Positions 18,082 through 26,659 of a stretch of DNA of 64,000 nt are shown here, piece after piece. This DNA is from an uncultured Acetatifactor sp. GTDB taxonomy: Bacteria; Bacillota; Clostridia; Lachnospirales; Lachnospiraceae. Both the position numbers and the translations under genes were made by a program. The notes beneath the pieces were generated by a model, which was given only the letters and a program-made list of their open reading frames with translations, was not told the DNA's origin and ran no database searches. The DNA is taken from NCBI GenBank assembly GCA_947581865.1, contig CANPWA010000015.1, positions 1 through 64,000 on the forward strand, in the 5' to 3' direction. Numbering within the stretch: the first letter of the stretch is position 1; every line of letters starts with the position of its first letter.

Positions 18082-18858
18082 ATGCAGAGGATTTTGGAGA
18101 GGCTGTTTAAAGAACATAAGTTTATCAAACAGTGGGAAGACAAAAATATTGAATTTTATGCAAATATAGATAGAAATATGGTTTCATATTTTATTGTTAA
18201 TTATATTGATTGCACCCAATTTGAAGCCAATGAAGACATTGTTAAGGATGCTTTAAATGATTTGGAAAAGCGATATGTGAGTTTTGATAATCAGGAGATG
18301 ACCTTGAAGAAAAGTATTGCAAAATCATTTTCAAATGTCGAAGATATTGCTCAAATCGATAAGAACACATCAGCTATTTACGTGATGAAATTTTCAAATA
18401 TAAGTATTTTGGATAAATATAGAAATCTTATTTATTCTATTGAAGAATCCTCAGTATATTTTAAGAGATATATCTTGCCCTACAATGAGATTCAATTAGC
18501 AGGATTAACGCAGGCGATTAAAGATTATGGTAAGACAATTGAGTCTGTATTAACGGATTTGGCAGACGATGAAGATAATTACTACCAGTTATTGAAGGGC
18601 GGAAATCATAATAACACATATGAGCTGGTGATACGATTGTTTTCAAAAATTCCCTTTCTGCAGTATCAGTTTAGAGCAACATCGGATGAATATTCTTTAG
18701 AAGATATGGTGAAGGATTCTTTGGATGAGGAAATTCAAAAGTTTGATGAGTTGGTGTCTGAGGAAATTGAAGATATAGATAATTATTTAGAGATTAACCA
18801 GGATAGTATTTCAGATGATTTTATCAATTCTGAGTTAGATAAATTGTTGGGGGTATAG
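18082..18858 (+). CDS. lmuC-like: Middle component of Lamassu/ABC-3C system
   Basis: A 258-residue acidic, helical protein without catalytic motifs. Size and position (effector, small protein, SMC-like ATPase) match LmuC or the 'middle component' of ABC three-component systems, which bridges effector and ATPase. It starts immediately after the effector stop codon and ends 3 bp before the ATPase gene, so the three genes form one translationally coupled operon. The C-terminal third is rich in Asp and Glu (DSLDEEIQKFDELVSEEIED). It would be unassignable without context. Confidence 0.65.
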   Translation: MQRILERLFKEHKFIKQWEDKNIEFYANIDRNMVSYFIVNYIDCTQFEANEDIVKDALNDLEKRYVSFDNQEMTLKKSIAKSFSNVEDIAQIDKNTSAIYVMKFSNISILDKYRNLIYSIEESSVYFKRYILPYNEIQLAGLTQAIKDYGKTIESVLTDLADDEDNYYQLLKGGNHNNTYELVIRLFSKIPFLQYQFRATSDEYSLEDMVKDSLDEEIQKFDELVSEEIEDIDNYLEINQDSISDDFINSELDKLLGV

Positions 18859-18861
18859 TTT

Positions 18862-21267
18862 ATGAGCAATAGAATAGTGAACTTAAGAATAAAGAATTTT
18901 AAATGCTTTGATAATTCGAGGTTTTACGAATTTAGCATAGATGGAAGCAAAAATCCTGTTATTTTATCAGGTCCAAATGGATTTGGTAAAACTACTTTTT
19001 TTGATGCGATAGAAATAATGTTTTCCAATCAGATTACTAGACTAGAAAAGCAAATTGAAAGTAAAAGGACAAATTTAGGAAAGAACCTTTTATTAAACGA
19101 GCTAGGAGCGGATGGATTTATTGTATTAACGCTTCAAGATGAAAATTCAGACTATATGACCCTTTTGGGGAAAATATCAAAGGAAAACCATAATATCGAA
19201 GTTGAAAAATCTGTTTTATATGGTGTTATGGATCGATTTATAATAACTGAGGAATTGGATTCTGTTTTAGAAAACTATGATGAATGGGATGAAGAATTAA
19301 AGTCTGATCTCAAATATCGGAAAAAGGATTTTAATGTATATTACTATATTTCTCAGGCTGAATCAGTTCATTTTTTAAAACATTCTGTGCAAGATAGAAT
19401 AAATGCGATGGATGTTTTACTGAAAACTGATTCAATTGATAAGAAGAGGGAAAAGGTAACAAGTCTCATTGGAAAAAATAAGAATGAATCAACCCCAATA
19501 AATAATAAAATAAAATCGGTTAATACAGAGATAGATAATTTAGTCAGTGAATGTAAGATGTATATGAATAGTGGAAATTTGGTTAATCAAAGAACAGATA
19601 ATGTTCAATTGAATTTATATTCTGATAATAATGAATTATTTTTTTGGGATAATCCAGAGATAGATAAAACTGAAGCTGACAATATTAAGGCTGCTGAGAG
19701 AACAGTTGAAAGAATATATTATTATGCTATTAATGAGAAAGATTATAAAAGTAAAAGAAAAAATGATGAGATTGAGAGTTTAAACACGCATGAAGTTATA
19801 ATGGATTATATTTTATGCAGACGATATATTAAAGCTGGTAAAGTGTCTGTTGAAGATATTGCAAATGCGATAGGAGCTATTGATAAAAAGGTGCAAATAT
19901 TTAATAGCGCAAAGTTTTTCATAACAGAAAAACCGGCGGTTTCTTTATATGATGAAAAGGATATTTTGAAGTTGAAAGAGTTAGTGCCAGAATTTAGTGG
20001 CATTGATTTCTCATTGATTAATGCACTTTCAAGGGAAATAGTAGAGGCGGAAAAAAGTCTTTCAAATAGTCAAAATATTCTTGCTAAGCTTGAGGAAGCT
20101 AGAGTTGCTCTTAGAGAGGCAAATCAGGACTATGCTGGTAAACATGGCAGAATTAACGTATGCCCATATTGTAATACTATGTTTGGGTCAGATAAAGAAT
20201 TAAGTGATGGGTTTGAAAAAGTAGCCTCTTTGATTAAAGAAGAAGGTGGCAGTGCTATGCAACGTATATTACAAAGAAAAGAGGAACTTTATATAGAACT
20301 AGGGAAGGTTTCGCCTTTTCTAGCTCCGTATATTGAAGGAGTAGATGAGGATAGTATAGATTCACTCAATTCACAAAAAACAGAGTATCAAAGATTTACG
20401 GCTGATAACGGTAGAATTCAAAAAATTGAAAGACTTGATACATATTTAAGAAAATCAGATTTTAACAATGATGTAAATGATAATGCCTTAGAATCTGAAA
20501 TACAAAGAGCACTATCAAATGTATTATCTGTTATTTCCAGCCCTGAGTTTGACAGCATGTTGAAACAGTATGACTTTTATGACTTGGATAAACAATATGG
20601 AGATGCATTAACTCAAGTAGTGAGTAAGATATCTACTGAAAAGCTACTTCAAAAAAAGAATTATTTATCGGGGATATTATCTGAACGTGAGAATTTAAGA
20701 GTTGTGGAATGCAAAGAAAAGATTAAAAAATTGATTGTCAAGAGGGAAAAACTTAAAAAAACTAGAGAGCAATTGAACAAACTTGGGAAAATCTATGATT
20801 CTAAATTGAATGAATATAAGAGAATGACTTTAGAAAAATTGAGGGTTCCTCTGCTTATTTATACTGGTAAAATTTTACAAGATTATCAAAATGGTTTGGG
20901 AGTGTTTATAGATAAAGAAGAGATGAGATTTGTTTCAAATGGAGACGCTAAACATGATATTTTGAATACATTTAGTTCAGGTCAGTTATCTGGTTTTGTA
21001 ATGGCTTTTTTATTTGCTATGAACAAACAATATATTAAAAAATCCTCGGATGATATAGGTTTTATTCTGATTGATGATCCCGTTCAGACTATGGATGATA
21101 TTAACATTGCCTCATTGGTTGAAGTTATGAGGAATGATTTTTCAAATAAGCAAATCATATTATCTACCCACGAGGCTGATAAGGAAAACTATATTTTGTA
21201 TAAATTCTTAAAATACAATTTAATTGGTCAATCATTTAATGTAAAGGAGAATCTATATAATAACTAG
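18862..21267 (+). CDS. lmuB-like: SMC/Rad50-like ABC ATPase of Lamassu/ABC-3C system
   Basis: An 801-residue ATPase of RecF/SMC type. Walker A is GPNGFGKTT (Gly37-Thr45) after the RIKNFKCFDNS beta-strand. A long coiled-coil middle is interrupted at its tip by CPYC (Cys434, Cys437), like the zinc hook of Rad50 and LmuB. The ABC signature is FSSGQLSG (704-711), Walker B FILIDDPVQTMD (734-745) and the switch histidine LSTHE (His770). The head-hook-head plan and genetic neighbours fit the DNA-sensing subunit of a Lamassu-type anti-phage system. All ATPase motifs are intact. The C-terminus ends about 30 residues after the H-loop, normal for the family. Confidence 0.85.
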   Translation: MSNRIVNLRIKNFKCFDNSRFYEFSIDGSKNPVILSGPNGFGKTTFFDAIEIMFSNQITRLEKQIESKRTNLGKNLLLNELGADGFIVLTLQDENSDYMTLLGKISKENHNIEVEKSVLYGVMDRFIITEELDSVLENYDEWDEELKSDLKYRKKDFNVYYYISQAESVHFLKHSVQDRINAMDVLLKTDSIDKKREKVTSLIGKNKNESTPINNKIKSVNTEIDNLVSECKMYMNSGNLVNQRTDNVQLNLYSDNNELFFWDNPEIDKTEADNIKAAERTVERIYYYAINEKDYKSKRKNDEIESLNTHEVIMDYILCRRYIKAGKVSVEDIANAIGAIDKKVQIFNSAKFFITEKPAVSLYDEKDILKLKELVPEFSGIDFSLINALSREIVEAEKSLSNSQNILAKLEEARVALREANQDYAGKHGRINVCPYCNTMFGSDKELSDGFEKVASLIKEEGGSAMQRILQRKEELYIELGKVSPFLAPYIEGVDEDSIDSLNSQKTEYQRFTADNGRIQKIERLDTYLRKSDFNNDVNDNALESEIQRALSNVLSVISSPEFDSMLKQYDFYDLDKQYGDALTQVVSKISTEKLLQKKNYLSGILSERENLRVVECKEKIKKLIVKREKLKKTREQLNKLGKIYDSKLNEYKRMTLEKLRVPLLIYTGKILQDYQNGLGVFIDKEEMRFVSNGDAKHDILNTFSSGQLSGFVMAFLFAMNKQYIKKSSDDIGFILIDDPVQTMDDINIASLVEVMRNDFSNKQIILSTHEADKENYILYKFLKYNLIGQSFNVKENLYNN

Positions 21268-21341
21268 ATGATGCTACAGAATAAAAGAGGAAACGAAATA
21301 CGATTATGTGATGGATGGAAATGATACTCAAGGTGATAACT

Positions 21342-21501
21342 ATGATGACATTCAAGACAGTTATTATGATGATAAAGAATAATCCACAAGTATCAACAGC
21401 AGATATGGCAAAAGATTGGGAATTAGTATTGCTACTGTAAAGTGCAAAATTAAGAAAAGGCCGAATGTTTCATTTGTGGGAAGAGGTTATAGTGGATATT
21501 A
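21342..21501 (+). pseudogene. Winged-helix tail remnant (RecG-like/AlbA_2 regulator type)
   Basis: ATG 21345 opens MTFKTVIMMIKNNPQVSTAD then MAK; after a one-base shift the next frame gives RLGISIATVKCKIKK and then FVGRGYSGY before a TAG. The pattern IKxNPxxSxxxMAKxLGIS...VxxxIKKL...GRxxSGYW is the C-terminal winged helix of AlbA_2/RecG-like regulators. It is out of frame and lacks the rest of the gene. An N-proximal fragment of the same family lies at 6000-6394, but whether both came from one gene is unknown. Confidence 0.5.
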
Positions 21502-21512
21502 GGAGGCTGCCT

Positions 21513-21818
21513 ATGGCATATTCTGCTGAGCGAATAGGCGTGAATCATGTTGGAGAAATTGCTGAGCGCAATCAGTGGATGTTTCGAGAGCAACCTATTG
21601 ATGATGTCGGTATTGATGCTCATATGGAGTTAACTGAACCAACTGGGGAATCGAAACAACTTCTTGCATTGCAAATAAAATCTAGGAAAAGTTGGTTTGA
21701 AGAGAAAAAAGATAATTATATTATTTTTCGAGATATTAATGAAAGACAATACAATTATTGGACTAGGAATTCTTTGCCGTCTATTGTAGTTTTATATAAT
21801 CCGGATGATGATATGTAA
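21513..21818 (+). CDS. DUF4365 protein, 3'-truncated
   Basis: The start ATG 21513 (MAYSAERIGVNHVGEIAERN) lies 6 bp after AGGAGG. The 101 residues contain the beginning of the DUF4365 domain: NQWMFREQPIDDVGIDAHME and LLALQIKSRKSWF, with the D-x-H/D...Q-x-K arrangement of a nuclease-like fold often found in defence genes. The family is normally longer; here the frame ends DDDM at a TAA that belongs to repeat copy B, exactly where the repeat begins. The gene therefore looks cut by the repeat. It is probably inactive but expressed-looking at its 5' end. Confidence 0.7.
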   Translation: MAYSAERIGVNHVGEIAERNQWMFREQPIDDVGIDAHMELTEPTGESKQLLALQIKSRKSWFEEKKDNYIIFRDINERQYNYWTRNSLPSIVVLYNPDDDM

Positions 21819-22043
21819 ATCGGCTATGCATTGTGTAGTTAATTATGGAGCATGAAAGATATCTTCTTAAAAAGTTGCGACAATGTCGCAATTTTTTGTA
21901 AAAGGTATGTGGCTACAATTTGGGTACATCGGTTTTGTAACTGTATAAAAGGATAACAAAATTGTAACAAATGATACGTTTTTGCAAGAAAAACGATAGA
22001 AAGACAAGACTTGCTCTGTACCTTGAAAAGGGTTTGAGTGATA
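21811..22043 (+). repeat. Long direct repeat, copy B (about 233 bp)
   Basis: This is the partner of 113-348, in the same orientation. It retains the palindromic terminator-like element TTGCGACA-A-TGTCGCAA followed by six T (about 21876-21898) and ends GGTTTGAGTGATA. It lies at the right edge of the AT-rich island: within about 130 bp the base composition changes to the GC-richer backbone. Confidence 0.8.
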
Positions 22044-22169
22044 CGCATCATGACTAGAGTGGTTATGATGAAAATGAGTGTTAAAGGGAAATGAATGTTA
22101 AAGAGAAAGAAACTTATTATTATTTATTATTATGAAAGAGGTACTAAAAAGTTGGTTTTAAGCGAGCCG

Positions 22170-22412
22170 CAAATATGGAAAAGGTTCGGAGTTTGCGGTG
22201 GAGCTTTTTGCGGAGAGGGAAATCAATTACTATGATCTTATCCTCATGGATATCCGGATGCCGAGGTCATACCTGTTTTTGCGATGACGGCCAACGCCTT
22301 TGCCGGGGATGAGGAAAAGAGCCGCCAGGCGGGAAGGAACGTGTATCTTTCCAAACTGCTGGAGATCTCTGCGGTGCCTGCGGCGATGAACGAAATCCTG
22401 AATCACGCCTGA
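22170..22412 (+). pseudogene. Response-regulator receiver domain remnant
   Basis: GC-rich sequence reads AVELFAEREINYYDLILMDI then RMP, the phosphoacceptor block of a receiver domain. It then jumps directly to EVIPVFAMTANAFAGDEEKS and continues RQAGRNVYLSKLLEIS to a TGA at 22410-22412. About 20 codons (the usual VMDGYEATRxIR region) are missing and the frame shifts at the join. It resembles the C-terminal receiver of a hybrid kinase like the one at 24047, so it may be the stump of a backbone gene cut when the island formed. The flanks 22044-22169 and 22413-22514 hold nothing recognisable. Confidence 0.65.
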
Positions 22413-22514
22413 CGGTATCGGATGTCCCTGGAGGCGATCAGGTGATGGGGAAGGGGCAATCGGGTGATGAGACCGGAAGCTGGGAAGAATACCGGGGACG
22501 CGTCTGCCCGGACC

Positions 22515-23717
22515 TCACCTTTCTTCACATACCTGGAAGATATAAAATTTCAGATAGTAAGACTGATCTGCCGCCCAGAGGATCGGATGGTCGCAGGCCT
22601 GAGTGCGGAACTCCACCTGGCGCAGGCGTTTGTGGGCGCCTGCGGCTGCCTCGCGGATCGTTTTGGCAAACAAGTCAGGATCCATAAAGTGAGAGCAGGA
22701 GCAGGTGACCAGAAAACCGCCGTTTTTCACCAGTTTTAAGCCGCGCAGGTTGATTTCCCTGTAACCTTTCATCGCGTTCTTTACGGAGCTTCTTGACTTT
22801 GCAAAGGCAGGGGGATCCAGGATCACCACATCGAATTGTTCGCCCGCTTCCTCCAGCCGGGGAAGAAGATCAAATACATCCGCGCACCGGAAGCTGACCC
22901 GGTCTTCCATGCCGTTCAGCCGGGCATTTTCCTCTGCCTGACGGATGGCTGGCTGGGAAGCGTCTACGCCCAGCACGCTCTTTGCCCCCGCAATCCCGGC
23001 GTTCAGCGCAAAGGATCCCGTGTGGGTAAAGCAGTCCAGCACGGTTTTGCCCTGACAGAAAGGATGGATGGCGGCACGGTTGTTCTTCTGATCCAGGAAA
23101 AACCCTGTCTTTTGGCCATCCTCCACATCCACCAGGTATCGGACACCGTTCTCCAGAATTTCCACTTTGGTGTCAAAGGGTTCGCCGAGGAATCCCTTGT
23201 ATGGTTCCATCCCCTCCTGCAGGCGCACCTTTGCGTCGCTGCGTTCATAGACCCCGCGGATGCGTATCCCGTCCTTTGCCAGTACCTTTTTCAGCGCCTC
23301 CACAATGGTCATTTTCCAGCGGTCGATGCCCAGGGCAAGAGATTCCACCACCAGCACATCCGAGAACTTGTCCACCACAATGCCCGGCATAAAATCCGCT
23401 TCTCCAAAGATCAGGCGGCAGCTGGAAGTATCGATGGTCTGTTTGCGGTATTCCCAGGCATCGCGTACCCGCCCTTCCCAGAACGCGGCATCGATCACGG
23501 TATCTTTTACGCGGGAGAGCATGCGCACCGTGATCTTCGATCGGGTGTTGATATAGCCGCATCCCATGCGGTATCCGTCAAAGTCCCGGACTTCCACCAC
23601 GTCTCCGTTTTCGAAATGTCCCAGGACGGAGTCGATCTCATTGTCATAGATCCACATGCCCCCGGCTTTCAGGGTGCGTCCTTCCCCTTTTTTTAAAGTT
23701 ACAATGGTCTGATACAT
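22515..23717 (-). CDS. rlmI: Class I SAM-dependent 23S rRNA methyltransferase (RlmI-like)
   Basis: A 400-residue protein with an N-terminal PUA RNA-binding domain (VTLKKGEGRTLKAGGMWIYD, about residues 6-80), a central domain, and a C-terminal Rossmann methyltransferase: SAM motif I VLDCFTHTGSFAL, acidic VLGVDAS, and the catalytic FDVVILDPPAFAKS followed by the TCSCSHFM cysteine block. This is the plan of RlmI, which forms m5C1962 in E. coli 23S rRNA, and of its Gram-positive orthologues. It is monocistronic, reading toward the island, and its composition matches the backbone. The start ATG is at 23717. Confidence 0.88.
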   Translation of the reverse strand: MYQTIVTLKKGEGRTLKAGGMWIYDNEIDSVLGHFENGDVVEVRDFDGYRMGCGYINTRSKITVRMLSRVKDTVIDAAFWEGRVRDAWEYRKQTIDTSSCRLIFGEADFMPGIVVDKFSDVLVVESLALGIDRWKMTIVEALKKVLAKDGIRIRGVYERSDAKVRLQEGMEPYKGFLGEPFDTKVEILENGVRYLVDVEDGQKTGFFLDQKNNRAAIHPFCQGKTVLDCFTHTGSFALNAGIAGAKSVLGVDASQPAIRQAEENARLNGMEDRVSFRCADVFDLLPRLEEAGEQFDVVILDPPAFAKSRSSVKNAMKGYREINLRGLKLVKNGGFLVTCSCSHFMDPDLFAKTIREAAAGAHKRLRQVEFRTQACDHPILWAADQSYYLKFYIFQVCEER

Positions 23718-24046
23718 ATTCTTACCCTTTCTTGTTAGACCGTCCGGTGTTAAGGTATGAGCGGTTTGTATGGCACACGGACCACAGGGATCGATGGATT
23801 GTTACGACCATATTATAACATGAGGGGCAGCCGGTGTCATCTGTTTTTGCCGGCTGTTCCGGACCCTGCCGGAAGGGCGGCTTTCGGATGGAAAACATAG
23901 CCCGAAAGGCTTGGGTTACGGTTGAAAATACCGACGTGTTGTGTTAAACTTTTAATCAGTATCCGGGTCATGCTGCTTAGAGGGGAAGAATGACTTTTTA
24001 ACTATATTATCATATTTTAAATAAAATGCGTGTGGAGTAAATACAT
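23718..24046. other. Divergent intergenic region with possible structured leader
   Basis: This lies between the divergent rlmI and the kinase operon. On the plus strand two compact hairpins follow each other: GCC-CGAAA-GGC near 23901-23911, and CGGT/ACCG near 23920-23935. They are followed by GTGTTGTGTTAAAC and a poorly defined AT-rich stretch before the kinase ATG. The arrangement could be a structured 5' leader, but it does not match a riboswitch consensus I can place. Confidence 0.3.
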
Positions 24047-26659
24047 ATGAAAAGAAAGCAGACGGGGAAAATATTCTTAAAGAACGTCTGGATCGTTTTG
24101 GCAGTCATGATCGGCATGATCGGAGGGTGGATCGCGGCGTATCAGCTCGTCACAAACCGGATCATAGATTTGTCCGTGGAAAATATGAAGGAACTGTCAA
24201 AGCATGACGCCCAGACGATTGAGACCACGATCAAAGGGATACAGGAAACGCTTGACGGTATAGGAAAAGAACTGCGCCAGGAGAGACCGGAAGATACGGA
24301 AGCGCTCTGCGAGGCGCTTTCGGTGCGGAAAAATCTGGTTGCCGTCGACAGACTGATCCTTTTGTCCGAAGACGGCCGGGCGTTAAACAGCAATATGAAG
24401 ATTTATGATGATGAAGAAACGGCAGGGCTGGTGTCCGGTATGGGCGACCGTATCGTCTATCGGATGGAAAATGAAAATGTTGCCGCGGCGGGGCGAAGCA
24501 GGGCTTTGATGATCGGCGCCAGGATCAAGCCGTTCACCGTGTCCGGCGTCACCTATGAGTGGGTACTTGCCAGTATGGATATGGATCTTTTGCTGGATGA
24601 TGTCAAGCTGGACAGTTTTGAGGGGGAAGGCGTCAGTGTGATCGCCACCGGGACGGGGGAATATATCTTAGAGGATATCATCAATTATGATTCCCAGAAA
24701 GCGGATAATATTTTTGATGATCTGCTCTTTGAAGTAACTTACAAAAGAGGGATAACGGAGGAGGATGTGAAGGCGGCATTTGAGGGAAATAAAGAGCTTG
24801 CCTTTGAATTTGTTGACAGGAAAAAAACGGATTATGTCATGCTGGTCATCCCGATGGAGGAGGGCAGGTGGAATTTCTGTATGCGTGTTCCCAGATCCGT
24901 CTTTGAGGAACAGAGCAGGGGACTGATCCTGATCTTTATGTTTTTGATGTCCCTGGTGCTGATCATTGTGGTTTCGACCGTCATGATATTTTCCAGAAAA
25001 AGCGCGCAGGCTGCCGCGGAAAAACAGAGGCGCAAGGTGGAAGAAATGCACCGGCAGGAGCTCTCCGAAGCGCTTGCGATGGCCCAGTCGGCAAATCGTG
25101 CCAAAACCACATTCCTGAATAATATGAGCCATGATATCCGCACACCCATGAATGCCATTATAGGATATACGGCGCTTGCCGCGTCCCATATTGACAACCA
25201 GGAGCAGGTCCGGAATTATCTGACCAAGATCGGACAGTCCTCAAATCATCTGCTCAGTCTGATCAATGATGTCCTTGATATGAGCCGTATCGAGAGCGGC
25301 AGGATGAGTCTCAATGAGCAGCCGGAAAGTCTGGCGGAGATCCTGCTTTCCTTAAAAAATATCATACAGGCGGATGTTCATGCGAAACAGCTGGAGCTGT
25401 TTATCGATACGGAGGATATCTCGGACGAGAACATCTATTGCGATAAGCTGCGGCTTAACCAGGTGCTGCTCAATATCTTGTCCAATGCGATCAAATATAC
25501 CCGTCCGGGGGGCAGGATTTCTTTTTGTATTTCCGAGAGAGAGTCCTCCCGGGAAGGATGCGCAACCTATGAGTTCAGGATCAAGGATAACGGGATCGGT
25601 ATGAGCGCCGATTTTGTCAAGACTATTTTTGATCCCTTCACGAGGGAGCAGACATCCACAGTCAGCGGTATTCAGGGAACCGGGCTGGGAATGACCATCA
25701 CAAAAAATATTGTGGATATGATGGGCGGAACGATCACGGTGGAGAGCACGGAACAGGTGGGCACACAGTTCGTGGTAACGCTGGAATTCCGGCTGCAGGA
25801 GAAGCAGGAGGAGATAAAGAGGATCGGCAGTCTGGAAGGGATCCGTGGGCTTGTGGTGGACGACGATATGAGTGTGTGCAGGAATGTCTCCAGGATGCTG
25901 ATCAACATCGGGATGCGTCCGGAGTGGTGTACATTCGGCAGAGAAGCCGTGGCAAGAACGGAGGATGCCGTCGCCATGGATGATAAGTTTGGGGTTTATA
26001 TCATCGACTGGCTGATGCCGGATATGAACGGCATCGAAACGACGAGGCGCATCCGCAAGATTGTCGGGGAAGACGCACCCATCATTATTTTAAGCGCATA
26101 TGACTGGTCGGATATCGAGGCGGAGGCAAGAGAGGCGGGCGTGACCGGATTTATCAGTAAGCCGATGTTTCCGTCCAATCTCCGGAATCTGCTTCTGCAA
26201 TGCTGCGGGGAACCTGTATCTGCCGGGGAACAGGCGCAGGAGCCCTTTGATTTTACAGGCAGCAGGGTTCTGCTGGTGGAGGACAATGAGCTGAACCGGG
26301 AGATCGCCACGGTCCTTCTCGAGGAGGCCGGGATCCTGGTGGAGACTGCGGAAAACGGTCAGGAGGCATGCGAAATCCTGCGGAAAGCCCAGCCGGGATA
26401 TTTTACACTGGTGCTGATGGATGTGCAGATGCCGGTGATGGACGGATATGAGGCGACCAGGCAGATCCGGCATTTTGAGCAAGAGGAACTGGCTAAGATC
26501 CCTGTCATCGCCATGACCGCCAATGCTTTCGCAGAGGATAGACAAAAAGCGGAGGAGGCAGGGATGGATGGATATATTGCCAAACCTGTGGACATCGGTG
26601 CGTTGTTTGAGATGTTAGAGAAGGTGATCCGACAGAAAGACACAGGAGGAATTTCATGA
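24047..26659 (+). CDS. Hybrid sensor histidine kinase with two receiver domains
   Basis: An 870-residue membrane sensor. A first membrane span (about 13-34) and a second (about 293-315) enclose a 260-residue extracellular sensor, probably Cache-like. The cytoplasmic part has HisKA with His362 in NNMSHDIRTPMNAI, and HATPase with the N box (NILSNAIKY) and G boxes (DNGIGM, GTGLGM). Receiver 1 has an unusual acidic pocket IIDWLMPD (Asp654), and canonical receiver 2 has LVLMDVQMP (Asp792). Its gene overlaps the solute-binding protein gene by 4 bp (ATGA). Such kinases typically pass phosphate through the receivers or to an unlinked Hpt or regulator. The neighbour may be its periplasm-side ligand binder. 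Confidence 0.9.
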   Translation: MKRKQTGKIFLKNVWIVLAVMIGMIGGWIAAYQLVTNRIIDLSVENMKELSKHDAQTIETTIKGIQETLDGIGKELRQERPEDTEALCEALSVRKNLVAVDRLILLSEDGRALNSNMKIYDDEETAGLVSGMGDRIVYRMENENVAAAGRSRALMIGARIKPFTVSGVTYEWVLASMDMDLLLDDVKLDSFEGEGVSVIATGTGEYILEDIINYDSQKADNIFDDLLFEVTYKRGITEEDVKAAFEGNKELAFEFVDRKKTDYVMLVIPMEEGRWNFCMRVPRSVFEEQSRGLILIFMFLMSLVLIIVVSTVMIFSRKSAQAAAEKQRRKVEEMHRQELSEALAMAQSANRAKTTFLNNMSHDIRTPMNAIIGYTALAASHIDNQEQVRNYLTKIGQSSNHLLSLINDVLDMSRIESGRMSLNEQPESLAEILLSLKNIIQADVHAKQLELFIDTEDISDENIYCDKLRLNQVLLNILSNAIKYTRPGGRISFCISERESSREGCATYEFRIKDNGIGMSADFVKTIFDPFTREQTSTVSGIQGTGLGMTITKNIVDMMGGTITVESTEQVGTQFVVTLEFRLQEKQEEIKRIGSLEGIRGLVVDDDMSVCRNVSRMLINIGMRPEWCTFGREAVARTEDAVAMDDKFGVYIIDWLMPDMNGIETTRRIRKIVGEDAPIIILSAYDWSDIEAEAREAGVTGFISKPMFPSNLRNLLLQCCGEPVSAGEQAQEPFDFTGSRVLLVEDNELNREIATVLLEEAGILVETAENGQEACEILRKAQPGYFTLVLMDVQMPVMDGYEATRQIRHFEQEELAKIPVIAMTANAFAEDRQKAEEAGMDGYIAKPVDIGALFEMLEKVIRQKDTGGIS

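Noticed and set aside
22836..23696. 286-aa plus-strand ORF opposite rlmI
   Set aside because: It is a shadow on the strand complementary to a clear rRNA methyltransferase gene, with no family features of its own.
23880..23960. c-di-GMP-I (GEMM) riboswitch before the hybrid kinase
   Set aside because: Some GGTTACGG-like bases tempt, but the conserved CACGCAAAG and GAAA-tetraloop layout is absent.
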